A stretch of 24,195 nucleotides of DNA from Lachnospira sp. UBA4346 (GCA_002394205.1 DGTC01000024.1:1-24195); one strand, 5' to 3'. Counted from the stretch's first letter, positions 1 to 7,476 are shown. Program-made: numbers and translations. The notes: generated by a model from the sequence alone, not told the origin.

Positions 1-25
1 AAGATATTATGGATCACCGTCCTTT

Positions 26-280
26 CTATAACTTGATATACCAATCTTCTGCAAGCATATCAGCCTGTGAAGCAAGCCATCCAACCTGAACACCTGATGT
101 TCCAACAAATGCAATGGCCTTATTCCCTATCACCTTATGCTCACAGTTTATAATCTGACCTTTAGAGTTCTTGTAACTAATTGCTGTGGCAAGTTCAATA
201 AACTGTCCTTTGCCATTCCAACCTTTTCTAGCAACTTTATATTCATTTTTCATTGCATTCATAGCATCTCCGAAATTCAT
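26..280 (-). CDS. tad2: Tad2-family (DUF2829) Thoeris anti-defence protein
   Basis: An 84-residue protein with the two hallmarks of DUF2829: an N-terminal stretch with ARKGWNGKGQFIEL and a C-terminal stretch with WLASQADMLAEDW. Known family members (Tad2) bind the cyclic-ADP-ribose-type signal made by Thoeris ThsB and so block this bacterial anti-phage system; acting as a sponge in the infected cell is the expected role here. The start was set at ATG 278-280 because AGGAGAGG lies directly upstream; a longer in-frame start lacks a binding site. It sits behind a terminator and a 16-bp palindrome, like an independently inserted accessory gene (moron). Assignment is by motif recognition only. Confidence 0.85.
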   Translation of the reverse strand: MNFGDAMNAMKNEYKVARKGWNGKGQFIELATAISYKNSKGQIINCEHKVIGNKAIAFVGTSGVQVGWLASQADMLAEDWYIKL

Positions 281-294
281 AACCTCTCCTTTCC

Positions 295-310
295 GTTGCA
301 CCGGTGCAAC
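295..310. repeat. 16-bp palindrome, copy 1 of 5
   Basis: Perfect palindrome GTTGCACCGGTGCAAC directly upstream of the ribosome binding site of the Tad2 gene. The other copies are at 1181-1196, 7581-7596, 12679-12694 and 17714-17729. In RNA it would form a 6-bp hairpin with a CCGG loop just before GGAAAGGAG. Confidence 0.9.
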
Positions 311-340
311 TTCTTAAAACCAAAATAGCTGATTTTCGGG

Positions 341-378
341 TATAAAAATACCACCTGCCATTTCTGACGGGTGGTATT
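341..378 (-). terminator. Rho-independent terminator, cassette copy A
   Basis: On the minus strand AATACCACC (370-378) pairs with GGTGGTATT (347-355) around a GTCAGAAATGGCA-type loop, followed by a T-rich run. The loop and stem are almost identical to the terminator at 1211-1246. It would end transcription coming from the promoter at 527-555, just before the Tad2 gene. Confidence 0.8.
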
Positions 379-520
379 AAATATAAGCTATTAACTAAAT
401 AGTTGTCTGGCCGGCGTACAATTCTCCGGCGTCTCTCAGGTTTCCCTTGTCTGGCCATCGGCGTGTGGACGTGTACGAATTCCTCCACCTCAAACAACTA
501 TCCAGCTTCATCTTTTCTGT
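345..520 (-). ncRNA. Candidate small RNA unit (unclassified)
   Basis: A well-spaced promoter (527-555) and a good terminator (341-378) enclose about 175 bases with no convincing gene. The segment 399-501 is notably GC-rich against its AT-rich surroundings and is closed by an 8-bp inverted repeat, ATAGTTGT (494-501 read on the minus strand) with ACAACTAT (399-406). Inside it two related stretches share GGAG-AATT-GTAC-GCCG-GCCAGACAA order. I could not match it to hammerhead, HDV-like, twister or another class known to me. A 38-codon reading frame starting at 512 has no clear ribosome binding site, so an untranslated RNA is preferred but not proven. Confidence 0.4.
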
Positions 521-526
521 GTCATT

Positions 527-555
527 ATTGTATCATTTTCACTATTTTTTGTAAA
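527..555 (-). promoter_or_regulatory. Sigma-A-type promoter TTTACA-N17-TACAAT
   Basis: Read on the minus strand, TTTACA (550-555) and TACAAT (527-532) are 17 bases apart. Predicted start is near 520, at the head of the candidate small RNA and upstream of the Tad2 gene. Confidence 0.65.
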
Positions 556-1166
556 GAATCTTTTTATTTCTAAGTAATCTTTTCCATTCCTTTTCATCAA
601 TTTTTACTGAATAAATTTGACACAAACATCTTATAATGATATAGTATCTATAGAGATATCTTTGAAAGATTTTTGTACTCCACCTGGGGTATGAGGATCT
701 TTCTTTTTATTCTCTTTCTGAAATCCTTATAATCTTATCCGCTTTAAATAAGTATAGTTCTTTTTATATGTGATGTATTTCTATACTTTGTAAATAACTC
801 ATCATTTTGTCTTAAAATCTCATCCAATTCCAATTTACAATCTGTAATATCAAAAATCAAATTTTCGGCTTGTTCCTTTTTCTTATGTGCAATATTTCGT
901 AATAATTCCTTGCTAGTTCCTGAGTGAATTATTTTGTTTTACATTTACACCATCAATCTTATATTCCTTATTGTTATGACAATATGATTCTAACTCTATT
1001 ATTTTTGCATCTTTTTTCATTGATGTATTTAACCAATCTGATGTAACATCTCTGTAATTAAAAGAATTTATATTTATCTTTTCTCCGTCAGTCTTAAATC
1101 TAGCATTCCTAAAGAGTCTATTTTAGTCTTATCCTTCATTGGCTGACTGATAAATAACTTCTTCAT
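542..1166 (-). pseudogene. Decayed CdiA-type tRNase toxin tip joined to a DUF4406 start
   Basis: ATG 1164-1166 with a GGAAAGGAG site opens MKKLFISQPMKDKT, the typical beginning of DUF4406 proteins, then the frame fails after 30 codons. A +/- shifted frame (about 1110 to 913) encodes pieces such as YRDVTSDWLN, AKIIELESY and EYKIDGVNV. A further piece (about 919 to 707) contains KKKEQAENLIFDITDC and, after an in-frame TAA at 744-746, ADKIIRISERE. Their order matches, from memory, the C-terminal tRNA-nuclease domain of CdiA-like toxins (PF18451), which also occurs as the tip of phage minor capsid proteins. The middle of the domain, including the active-site part, is deleted. The stretch 542-706 may be the tail of a lost immunity gene (it encodes KIDEKEWKRLLRNKKILYKK before a stop), but this is weak. 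Confidence 0.65.
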
Positions 1167-1180
1167 AGTTTCTCCTTTCC

Positions 1181-1196
1181 GTTGCACCGGTGCAAC
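1181..1196. repeat. 16-bp palindrome, copy 2 of 5
   Basis: Perfect GTTGCACCGGTGCAAC, followed on the minus strand by GGAAAGGAGA and the ATG of the decayed gene, exactly as in copy 1. Confidence 0.9.
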
Positions 1197-1210
1197 TTTT
1201 GATTTTGGGC

Positions 1211-1246
1211 GTAAAAAACCACCTGCCATTTCTGACTGGTGGTATT
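1211..1246 (-). terminator. Rho-independent terminator, cassette copy B
   Basis: On the minus strand ACCACC and GGTGGT flank a GTCAGAAATGGCA loop and are followed by six T. It begins at the stop codon of the candidate immunity gene, so it ends the packaging/head transcript or attenuates it. Near-duplicate of the terminator at 341-378. Confidence 0.8.
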
Positions 1247-1457
1247 AATCAATTATAATTTCTGTGGTTCCAAACTTAGAGAAATCTGGTACTCTTGTTC
1301 CATATTTCTCAATAGTATAATCAAAATCATCTTCTACACATTTCAAAAGTTCATCAGCATATACATCTTGGTCAAAATCAACATCAGGCGGAAGTTCTGG
1401 CGAGTAATTAAAGTGCATATAAAATTTTTCATGTGCTTCTCTCAATTTTTTTATCAT
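1245..1457 (-). CDS. Small acidic protein, candidate immunity to the upstream zincin tip
   Basis: A 70-residue, acidic, soluble protein (DVDFDQDVYADELL, VEDDFDYTIE) with no family I recognise. Its ATG overlaps the stop codon of the minor capsid gene (ATGA, 4 bases), which implies translational coupling, and a terminator follows at once. In polymorphic-toxin loci a small gene in exactly this place normally encodes the immunity protein, and that is the inferred role. There is no sequence evidence for the interaction; a small phage morphogenesis protein is the alternative. Confidence 0.7.
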   Translation of the reverse strand: MIKKLREAHEKFYMHFNYSPELPPDVDFDQDVYADELLKCVEDDFDYTIEKYGTRVPDFSKFGTTEIIID

Positions 1458-3241
1458 TTTACTTCCTTCTTTATTAAATCTTCAAAATACTGTAATGAAT
1501 CAGGAAAATATTTTTTCATTTCTTCATAACGAATAGAATCAAATTGTGCCTCATACATATGTGCAAAAGCTTCTGATGAAATATTTTTTGTATCTTCCCA
1601 ATATTTCATTGAATGTCCAGCAACACCTCTGACATTGCCTCTAGTTACCCCTTCCATTATATCAGAAACTGCCGAATGTTTCCGCATATCATTTAATTCT
1701 TGGCTTATTGCTCTATCAACCTTATCCCATGTTTTTAATCCATGTTCTTTACCATATGTCATACGATATTTTTTTGCATCTTCTTCTAATAAATCTCTGA
1801 ATTTTTTACTATTAGAAATTTCTCCCAATGCATTATCAATTAAATGACCATGCTCATGAAACCACGTAGCACCTGAACCTCTCGGATTATTAACATCTGC
1901 CAAGTAGTGCATTGATATCTTTTTTGTCTTAGGATTGAAATATGCTGTTCCTTCAAATGAAGTTTTTTCAACCGAATCATTAGGCACAAACCTTCTAAAT
2001 AAAGTTTTAGCATCATCCGAACCATGTGCAAATTTTTCCTTTAATATTGAATAGTACTCATTATCCACATTACCATCTATTCTCAGACGTTTCTTAAACT
2101 CTCCTAAATCTGATTCTATTATATCAAATTTTTCTTTATTTACAATTATATTTTTTCTCGTATCAGGATTATATTCATCAATTCGACTCTCCCACTCCTC
2201 TTTCCTAGCTCCATACACTCTCTTGTTATCAGGATCTAGTGAATACTTCTCTAAGCGGTCGAACTTCTCAGCCTGCCTTTTGGCATATTGCTGTTGCTGA
2301 TCCTGTCTGTAGTCTTTCTGTATCTGTTGTAATTCCTTCTTGGTATATGTCGCTTTGGATTCTTCTAATTCCGAGAAATATGTTGTATGCGAATCCTTAC
2401 AATTGGGATGATATAAGCCTGCTGCTATTGCCTGGCTCATTAGCTTATGCTTTCCATCAGGCTTGCCGCCGCTCCATACATCATCAATCAGAATCTTTCC
2501 TACAAATGGCAGACATTTCGGACATGCATTTCCTCTTTTATTCAGTATGACTGTATCCACGCCCCATGCTTTACGCATCTCGCCTTCTCCTGTCAGATAG
2601 GCCCTTTTGTTTGCTGTCTGAATTGCCATTTTGGCATATTCTTTAACGGTATGTCTGCTGCCATTCCGATATTCAATACAGTTAATGCCTGAACGCAAGA
2701 AATCCTTTGTTGCCATATCAACAGCCTTCTCATACGTTCCAGCCCCCGTTGTTGCATAGACCTGTGCATTGTAGATAATCTGTCGGTATTTATCATTCGC
2801 CATGCGAAGCATTGCGTAGGAAGCCTTTTGTATATCTTGTGTTGTTGCCTTCTGCAATGCCTCTAACTTTCTTGTATTCAATCGAAAGAATGTTCCCTCT
2901 ATTCCCTGATTCGGTATTTTCTTTGCCTGAAATCCGTTTCTGATTGCCCTTAATATATTCTGTTCCTGATCCGTCTCACCTTGTATTCTTGCTTCATGCA
3001 GCATCATTTTGATTTGACCGGTAATATCACTTATCTGTGATGAAAACTTCTTTGCATTTTCTTTCTTATATTTTTCCAACGCTTTCAACTGTTCTACCTG
3101 CCACTGTGTCCAGTTGTATCCCAAATCTGTTTCTTCTGCACGATGCCCGTCCAAGTTGCGCATCATTGACGCAATCAGTTCGTCTTCTATCGCACGAAAT
3201 GCTTTCTCTATATCGTACTCTGCATTGGTATAATTCGGCAT
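1454..3241 (-). CDS. Phage minor capsid (MuF-type) protein with C-terminal zincin domain
   Basis: A 595-residue two-part protein. Residues about 1-320 resemble Phage_min_cap2/MuF head-morphogenesis proteins, including GAGTYEKAVD, an ANKRAYLTGEGE segment and a Cys/His cluster with CPKC (240-243) and HPNC. Such proteins sit inside or at the portal of the head. Residues about 380-595 are a separate domain with WFHEHGHLID (HExxH-type zinc site, 462-466) and SSEAFAHMYE (candidate third ligand Glu557), a zincin metallopeptidase pattern. MuF proteins of temperate phages are a described class of polymorphic toxins with exchangeable C-terminal tips, so this tip may be injected with the DNA; that use is inferred. 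GGAGG precedes the start. Coupled to the small gene behind it. Confidence 0.88.
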   Translation of the reverse strand: MPNYTNAEYDIEKAFRAIEDELIASMMRNLDGHRAEETDLGYNWTQWQVEQLKALEKYKKENAKKFSSQISDITGQIKMMLHEARIQGETDQEQNILRAIRNGFQAKKIPNQGIEGTFFRLNTRKLEALQKATTQDIQKASYAMLRMANDKYRQIIYNAQVYATTGAGTYEKAVDMATKDFLRSGINCIEYRNGSRHTVKEYAKMAIQTANKRAYLTGEGEMRKAWGVDTVILNKRGNACPKCLPFVGKILIDDVWSGGKPDGKHKLMSQAIAAGLYHPNCKDSHTTYFSELEESKATYTKKELQQIQKDYRQDQQQQYAKRQAEKFDRLEKYSLDPDNKRVYGARKEEWESRIDEYNPDTRKNIIVNKEKFDIIESDLGEFKKRLRIDGNVDNEYYSILKEKFAHGSDDAKTLFRRFVPNDSVEKTSFEGTAYFNPKTKKISMHYLADVNNPRGSGATWFHEHGHLIDNALGEISNSKKFRDLLEEDAKKYRMTYGKEHGLKTWDKVDRAISQELNDMRKHSAVSDIMEGVTRGNVRGVAGHSMKYWEDTKNISSEAFAHMYEAQFDSIRYEEMKKYFPDSLQYFEDLIKKEVK

Positions 3242-3251
3242 ATAGCCTCCT

Positions 3252-4745
3252 CTATTCTGTCATGTTCGGCTGAATCTCTTGTGCAAGCTCCGGTTCTTCA
3301 AGTGTTTCAATTCCCTGCTCTGCTTTCAAACGTAATACTTCCTCTGCTTTCCATTCTTCATCTTTGGAATCTCCATACAGTTCTTCTACAGATGCTTCAA
3401 TGCTCATAATGCCGCCTTGCTTTCCTTTGGTTACTGTCTCTACCTGACTTTCAAATGACGGATTAGCATATTCTCCAAATGGAACTTCTACCTTGACATC
3501 TTCAAGTGGCATCTGATTGGCTGTATCATATGCTTTCAATACTGCATCTACCAATACCGGAAGTGTATTCTGCAACGCTTCTACAATGTTGTTTCTTGTA
3601 TACAAAGTCGCTTTTTCTTTTTCCCGTTGTGCTTCGGCATTATCTAGCTTCTTCGTGTCAATTCCTAACGTTGAAGGACTGATAATTCCCTGTAAGCACA
3701 AGTCCAATGCTGTAATATAGGTTGCAAGATAACTTTCATGTGGGATTGCAGGCTGAACAACCTTAATCTCACTGTTTGTTCCTTCGGAAAGACTTGCCTC
3801 CTGTTCAATGTACGCATTGTCAAACGGGTTCGGTCTTAATACCTCTCCTGTCTGTGGATTTCTTGGTAATACATCCAACGGAATGTATTCCTTTGCCCTT
3901 CCTTTTCTCAATGCGTCCATCCACTGACTCCATGCTTCATCCAATGCATCAAAGTTGTCTGCTTTGGTGTCATAGATTGACTTGCCACGCCCTTTCCATT
4001 TGTTTGAATGGTATATCTTAAATGGAATTGCTAACATAAAGGAACTGCTAAATGTAATCTTCTCTTCCAGATTCTCTGTCTGTGGAATACTCCGCAATGG
4101 TACCGTTTTTCCTCCACAAAAAAGTGCAGACATCACATAGCCACGTCCGTATCGTTCTTCTAATACATATGACTTATATTGATGTCTGCACTCTGTTCGG
4201 AATACTATTTCTTTAACTCTTCCCCTTGTGTATACAATGTCTATATTTTCTCCGGAAATAAATTCTACAATGGGATATTTACTAATTTCCGAATCGAAAC
4301 TGATTTTAAATGCTCCGTCTCCAATTACCAGCGTATCTGTTACTGCCTGCTTGAGCATATCGTAGATTTCATTGTCTTTACAAATTTTCTTCCATATATC
4401 CGATTTCTCATCAGATACTTTAATCTCATTCATATCTGCCATTACAATTGCTGCCATTATATCCACAATCATACTTGGCAAACCTGTATGTATTTTGCGA
4501 ATCTCTCTTCCCGGTGTTGGCACTGCTGCCCAGAACCTTGACTGATTCGCACTCCCCGGCATCGTCTTATACAATTGCTCCAGTTCGTCACTGTCTCCCC
4601 GATACCAGATTCTGTTCTTTAATGCATTGCTATCATAATCCAGCGTTTCCTGAATCTGAAAATATCCTTTTTGTGCTGGCTCTATTCTCAGGAACGTTCT
4701 GATACTTCTTCTTACTTTTTCTGCCATATTGTCAATTACCCTCAT
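3252..4745 (-). CDS. Phage portal protein (SPP1 Gp6-like)
   Basis: A 497-residue protein with the features of SPP1-type portals: an N-terminal segment with NRIWYRGDSDELEQLY, the FWAAVP patch, and an acidic C-terminus. Portals form the dodecameric ring at one head vertex through which DNA enters and leaves and on which terminase docks. It starts directly at the stop of terL (TAG followed by ATG) with AGGAG inside the terL end, and is followed after 10 bases by the minor capsid gene, the standard order. Length is normal for the family. Confidence 0.9.
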   Translation of the reverse strand: MRVIDNMAEKVRRSIRTFLRIEPAQKGYFQIQETLDYDSNALKNRIWYRGDSDELEQLYKTMPGSANQSRFWAAVPTPGREIRKIHTGLPSMIVDIMAAIVMADMNEIKVSDEKSDIWKKICKDNEIYDMLKQAVTDTLVIGDGAFKISFDSEISKYPIVEFISGENIDIVYTRGRVKEIVFRTECRHQYKSYVLEERYGRGYVMSALFCGGKTVPLRSIPQTENLEEKITFSSSFMLAIPFKIYHSNKWKGRGKSIYDTKADNFDALDEAWSQWMDALRKGRAKEYIPLDVLPRNPQTGEVLRPNPFDNAYIEQEASLSEGTNSEIKVVQPAIPHESYLATYITALDLCLQGIISPSTLGIDTKKLDNAEAQREKEKATLYTRNNIVEALQNTLPVLVDAVLKAYDTANQMPLEDVKVEVPFGEYANPSFESQVETVTKGKQGGIMSIEASVEELYGDSKDEEWKAEEVLRLKAEQGIETLEEPELAQEIQPNMTE

Positions 4746-6134
4746 CTATACTCCTATCTTGTTTCTATACGGTATCCAGCCATATTGTACGCTGTTAATC
4801 ATGTGATCGTTTGCATCCTCCGGCTGTTGATCCTTATCTTCTAACCAACTATATGTATCTAACTCACGCATATAATTCTCGCAAGTATCTACAATCAGAA
4901 ATACAGGATTCTTTCCACGCTCCCTGTCATATGCCATCCATCCTAGCTGCAGCATAATTCTGTCTATAATCTGCACTTTCTTGTATGCATTGTTGAATAT
5001 ATACAGGCATACCGGATTGTTTCTCTTATACTTTGCAAACTCTGTGATGGTTGCCTGATCTGCTGAATCTATGAATGTATTTCTTGCCATTCCCCATTCT
5101 TTTCGATTGCGTTCTAAGAATTGTACATAATTAACTACTGTGTCTGAAGGTGCAATCGGTACATCCAATTCTGCATTATTGTAAACACGTTCAGCCAACA
5201 CAATACATTTTCCCCGATTTGTAATTCCTAAGAAACTCATTGAAATCGTATCCGGACTGTTTGATGAATATGCAGTATCTAATCCGCTTGTAAAGATTTC
5301 AAAATACTCTTCCTGCAATCCATTCTTCTTATCCCTTATGTATTTTTTGGCTTCTTCTTTTGAGATAACATGATGTTTCTTGTTGAAATTACAAAAGACA
5401 AGGCCTGTTGCCTTGCCTCGTAACCCCTGTATTTTGTTTTTGAACATCTTCGTTCCCTTTGGAACAGCATCTATCTTTCTCTGAATATCTTCCTGTGTTA
5501 AAGAAGCATTGTCATAAAATGTAAAATACCAATGTACCCAACCTTTGACTGGTTCTTCTTTTAACTCTGCAAGCAACTCGTCCGGATAGTCTTTTAAATA
5601 CCGTTTCAATGGTCTGCTGCGATTGATAAATTCTTTGTATACCGGCATATCCGGTGCATCCGGATTACTTGTTGTCATCATATACTTGCATCTATGTGTT
5701 ATTTCTCGCATAAATTCCATATCTGCTGTATTCACTTCGTCAATATATACACATCCGGACTGTGATCCTAATACCTTTTTCCACCTTGCTTTATTATCAT
5801 ATCCACATACATAGATAATTTTTTCTCCATTTGGAGTATCATATGCAATATGCGGTAAACTAATTTTACGATGCCCTTTGGGATAGTATTCTGTCAATCC
5901 TTCAAATTGCCGAATCAATCCCCGTTCTGAATTGATTACATTTTTCTCAACTGTTCCTAAGTCTGAGCCGGCAATTACATGGTATCGCATATCTGAATCT
6001 GCTACCATTAGCATGAATTTCAAAATCCCAACGGTCGTTTTACCTGCTGCCGTTGTTCCTTCCAGATATTCTCTGTCTGCTTTTATACGTAAAAAATCTT
6101 TGAATTTGTCTGATAACTGAATAAGACTATTCAT
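4746..6134 (-). CDS. terL: Terminase large subunit
   Basis: The packaging motor and nuclease. Visible are a Walker A motif (GTTAAGKTT, near residue 30), a Walker B motif (VYIDEVN) and C-terminal nuclease-type acidic positions (SGLDTAYS, TFIDSADQ, DANDHMINSVQYG), as in PBSX/Terminase_3-6 type proteins. The start at ATG 6132-6134 (462 residues) is chosen because AAAGGATGGGG lies just upstream and the ATG overlaps the terS stop by 8 bases; a start 12 bases earlier would have its binding site too close. It works with TerS and the portal encoded on either side. Confidence 0.92.
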   Translation of the reverse strand: MNSLIQLSDKFKDFLRIKADREYLEGTTAAGKTTVGILKFMLMVADSDMRYHVIAGSDLGTVEKNVINSERGLIRQFEGLTEYYPKGHRKISLPHIAYDTPNGEKIIYVCGYDNKARWKKVLGSQSGCVYIDEVNTADMEFMREITHRCKYMMTTSNPDAPDMPVYKEFINRSRPLKRYLKDYPDELLAELKEEPVKGWVHWYFTFYDNASLTQEDIQRKIDAVPKGTKMFKNKIQGLRGKATGLVFCNFNKKHHVISKEEAKKYIRDKKNGLQEEYFEIFTSGLDTAYSSNSPDTISMSFLGITNRGKCIVLAERVYNNAELDVPIAPSDTVVNYVQFLERNRKEWGMARNTFIDSADQATITEFAKYKRNNPVCLYIFNNAYKKVQIIDRIMLQLGWMAYDRERGKNPVFLIVDTCENYMRELDTYSWLEDKDQQPEDANDHMINSVQYGWIPYRNKIGV

Positions 6135-6804
6135 CAATGTCCCCATCCTTTATATCATTCATCTGTGACAGAATATCTGCTATGTTGGTTAGTTTTTCCT
6201 TCTTTTCCTGTTCTTCTGTATCTGATATATGACTGCTTAACCAATCCATTGCCCGCATCCTATCCTTTGGACTTACGCCTTCTTCATCAATTGCAATATC
6301 TATATACATCTGAAATATATCTTTTATATCTAAATTCAGGTTATCTCTATACTCTGCTAGCAGTTTTTGTATCATTTTTTGAATTTCCACATTTTTCCAC
6401 AATGTGGTTGCATGTGCGCAAGCATTTTCATAACTGCATTGATACGCTTTCTGATATGCTTTCACTTTATTTCGATATCGCACATAGTAGATGCAAAAAA
6501 GCCACTGTTTTTCTGTCATTCCTGCCTGTTCATATTCTATCGCTTCTTCGACTGCTGCCGTTTCATTCTGTTCTATTCTGACATCATTTTTTTGTGTGCA
6601 ACCTTTTGCACTTTTGTGTGCATTTTTGTGTGCAACCTTTTTCTTCGATGTCGAATCCCCTTCTTTTTGCCAGTTATAACGCTTCTTCCAGCTCTTAACT
6701 GTATTGATAGATACCTGATATTTATCTGCTATTTCTTTATACTTCATTCCAAGCATATAATCATTTTCTGCTAATTCATAATTGGGTGCTCTCGCATTCA
6801 CCAT
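6127..6804 (-). CDS. terS: Terminase small subunit
   Basis: A 225-residue DNA-recognition subunit of the packaging machine. The N-terminus has a helix-turn-helix (YKEIADKYQVSINTVKSWKKR), followed by a basic, repetitive linker and the Terminase_2-type core (MTEKQWLFCIYYV...KAYQKAYQCSYENACAHAT). GAGAGG before ATG 6802-6804 decides the start; GTG codons six bases earlier are less likely. The linker is encoded by short direct repeats at 6589-6641. Overlaps terL by 8 bases. Confidence 0.9.
   Translation of the reverse strand: MVNARAPNYELAENDYMLGMKYKEIADKYQVSINTVKSWKKRYNWQKEGDSTSKKKVAHKNAHKSAKGCTQKNDVRIEQNETAAVEEAIEYEQAGMTEKQWLFCIYYVRYRNKVKAYQKAYQCSYENACAHATTLWKNVEIQKMIQKLLAEYRDNLNLDIKDIFQMYIDIAIDEEGVSPKDRMRAMDWLSSHISDTEEQEKKEKLTNIADILSQMNDIKDGDIDE
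6589..6641. repeat. Direct repeats inside terS (possible packaging site)
   Basis: The 19-bp string TTTTTGTGTGCAACCTTTT occurs at 6589-6607 and 6623-6641, with a third partial unit TTTTGTGTGCA at 6612-6622. It encodes the Lys/His-rich linker of TerS. Packaging-initiation sites often lie in or next to terS, so this could be one; a simple coding repeat is the alternative. Confidence 0.45.
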
Positions 6805-6838
6805 CACCACCTCTCATTCATGTTTTTGTATGCAAAAT

Positions 6839-6875
6839 ACAAAAAACGCCATTGCTTTCGCAACAGCGTCTTTTC
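6839..6875 (-). terminator. Terminator-like hairpin in the terS leader
   Basis: Read on the minus strand, ACGCTGTTGC and GCAATGGCGT close on a GAAA loop and are followed by TTTTTT. It lies between the candidate late promoter (6964-6995) and terS, so late transcription must pass or bypass it. Confidence 0.7.
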
Positions 6876-6963
6876 ACATTTAGGATTCTTATGAAATATG
6901 AATTTATGAAAACCATCAGAAAGAACCATATTCCCTGCCCTTGCTTCTTTCCTCAGTTTAAAT

Positions 6964-6995
6964 ATTATCACACTTATTTGCGACATGTGCGACAT
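6964..6995 (-). promoter_or_regulatory. Candidate activator-dependent late promoter
   Basis: On the minus strand two direct copies of ATGTCGCA (6988-6995 and 6979-6986, 9-base period) are followed after 9 bases by GATAAT (6964-6969). The repeats cover the -35 position, where no TTGACA-like hexamer exists. This fits a site for the ArpU/RinA-like activator whose gene ends here, driving terS and the head genes. Inferred from spacing. Confidence 0.5.
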
Positions 6996-6996
6996 T

Positions 6997-7452
6997 TTAA
7001 AAATTTCTATAAATTTTTTTCAAATGTCGTTCTACTGCTTTCTGACAACTTTTCCCTGTACTTCCATCACTCATTTTATCAGCTACGCTCTCCCATGATA
7101 ATCCTTCTACATATCTGTATGTAAGTAACCTTCGTATTCGACTGTTATCAACCATACAGATATATTCTTCTGCAAGGTTTATCTGCTGCCCGATTTTCTC
7201 TTTCAACTTCTCCAATCTTAACTTTCTCTCTAATAACTGTGATTTCTTCTTTGTGTACAGTGGATATGGATACCCTTCTATCTTGTAGTGTTGTTTTCCG
7301 CCATTTCCACCACTTACACTATCTATCTGCGTATATCCCTCTTCTTCTAACTTTGCAATATATTCTTCTAACCGATATACAGACTGTTCCCTATCTTCAT
7401 ATTCTTGTTTCAAGTCATTCAACTGCTGCAATATGTTCTGTATTTCTTCCAT
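6997..7452 (-). CDS. ArpU/RinA-like (DUF1492) late transcription activator
   Basis: A 151-residue protein: a long N-terminal coiled coil (LEEYIAKLEEEGY, ERKLRLEKLKEKIGQQINLAEEYI) and a C-terminal sigma-region-4-like helix-turn-helix (LLTYRYVEGLSWESVADKMS...KSCQKAVERHLKKIY). This layout is typical of the regulators placed directly before terminase genes in Firmicute prophages, where they switch on late transcription. GGGAGG stands 7 bases before the ATG. The likely target site is directly downstream at 6964-6995. Confidence 0.82.
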   Translation of the reverse strand: MEEIQNILQQLNDLKQEYEDREQSVYRLEEYIAKLEEEGYTQIDSVSGGNGGKQHYKIEGYPYPLYTKKKSQLLERKLRLEKLKEKIGQQINLAEEYICMVDNSRIRRLLTYRYVEGLSWESVADKMSDGSTGKSCQKAVERHLKKIYRNF

Positions 7453-7476
7453 TCATATCCTCCCATATTGTATTGT

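Noticed and set aside
243..497. 84-residue minus-strand frame upstream of and overlapping Tad2
   Set aside because: It reads straight through a strong terminator and the palindrome, has no binding site and overlaps Tad2 in another frame.
399..501. Self-cleaving ribozyme (hammerhead, HDV-like, twister) in the GC-rich block
   Set aside because: No CUGAUGA/GAAA core and no HDV or twister core could be aligned; the closing stem alone is not enough.
1239..1529. 96-residue plus-strand frame and other plus-strand frames inside the minus-strand phage operon
   Set aside because: They are opposite-strand shadows of real genes, without binding sites and with low-complexity Phe/Ile/Ser-rich composition.
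6804..6995. 63-residue minus-strand frame between the late activator and terS
   Set aside because: It spans the leader terminator, begins within the possible promoter repeats and has no ribosome binding site.
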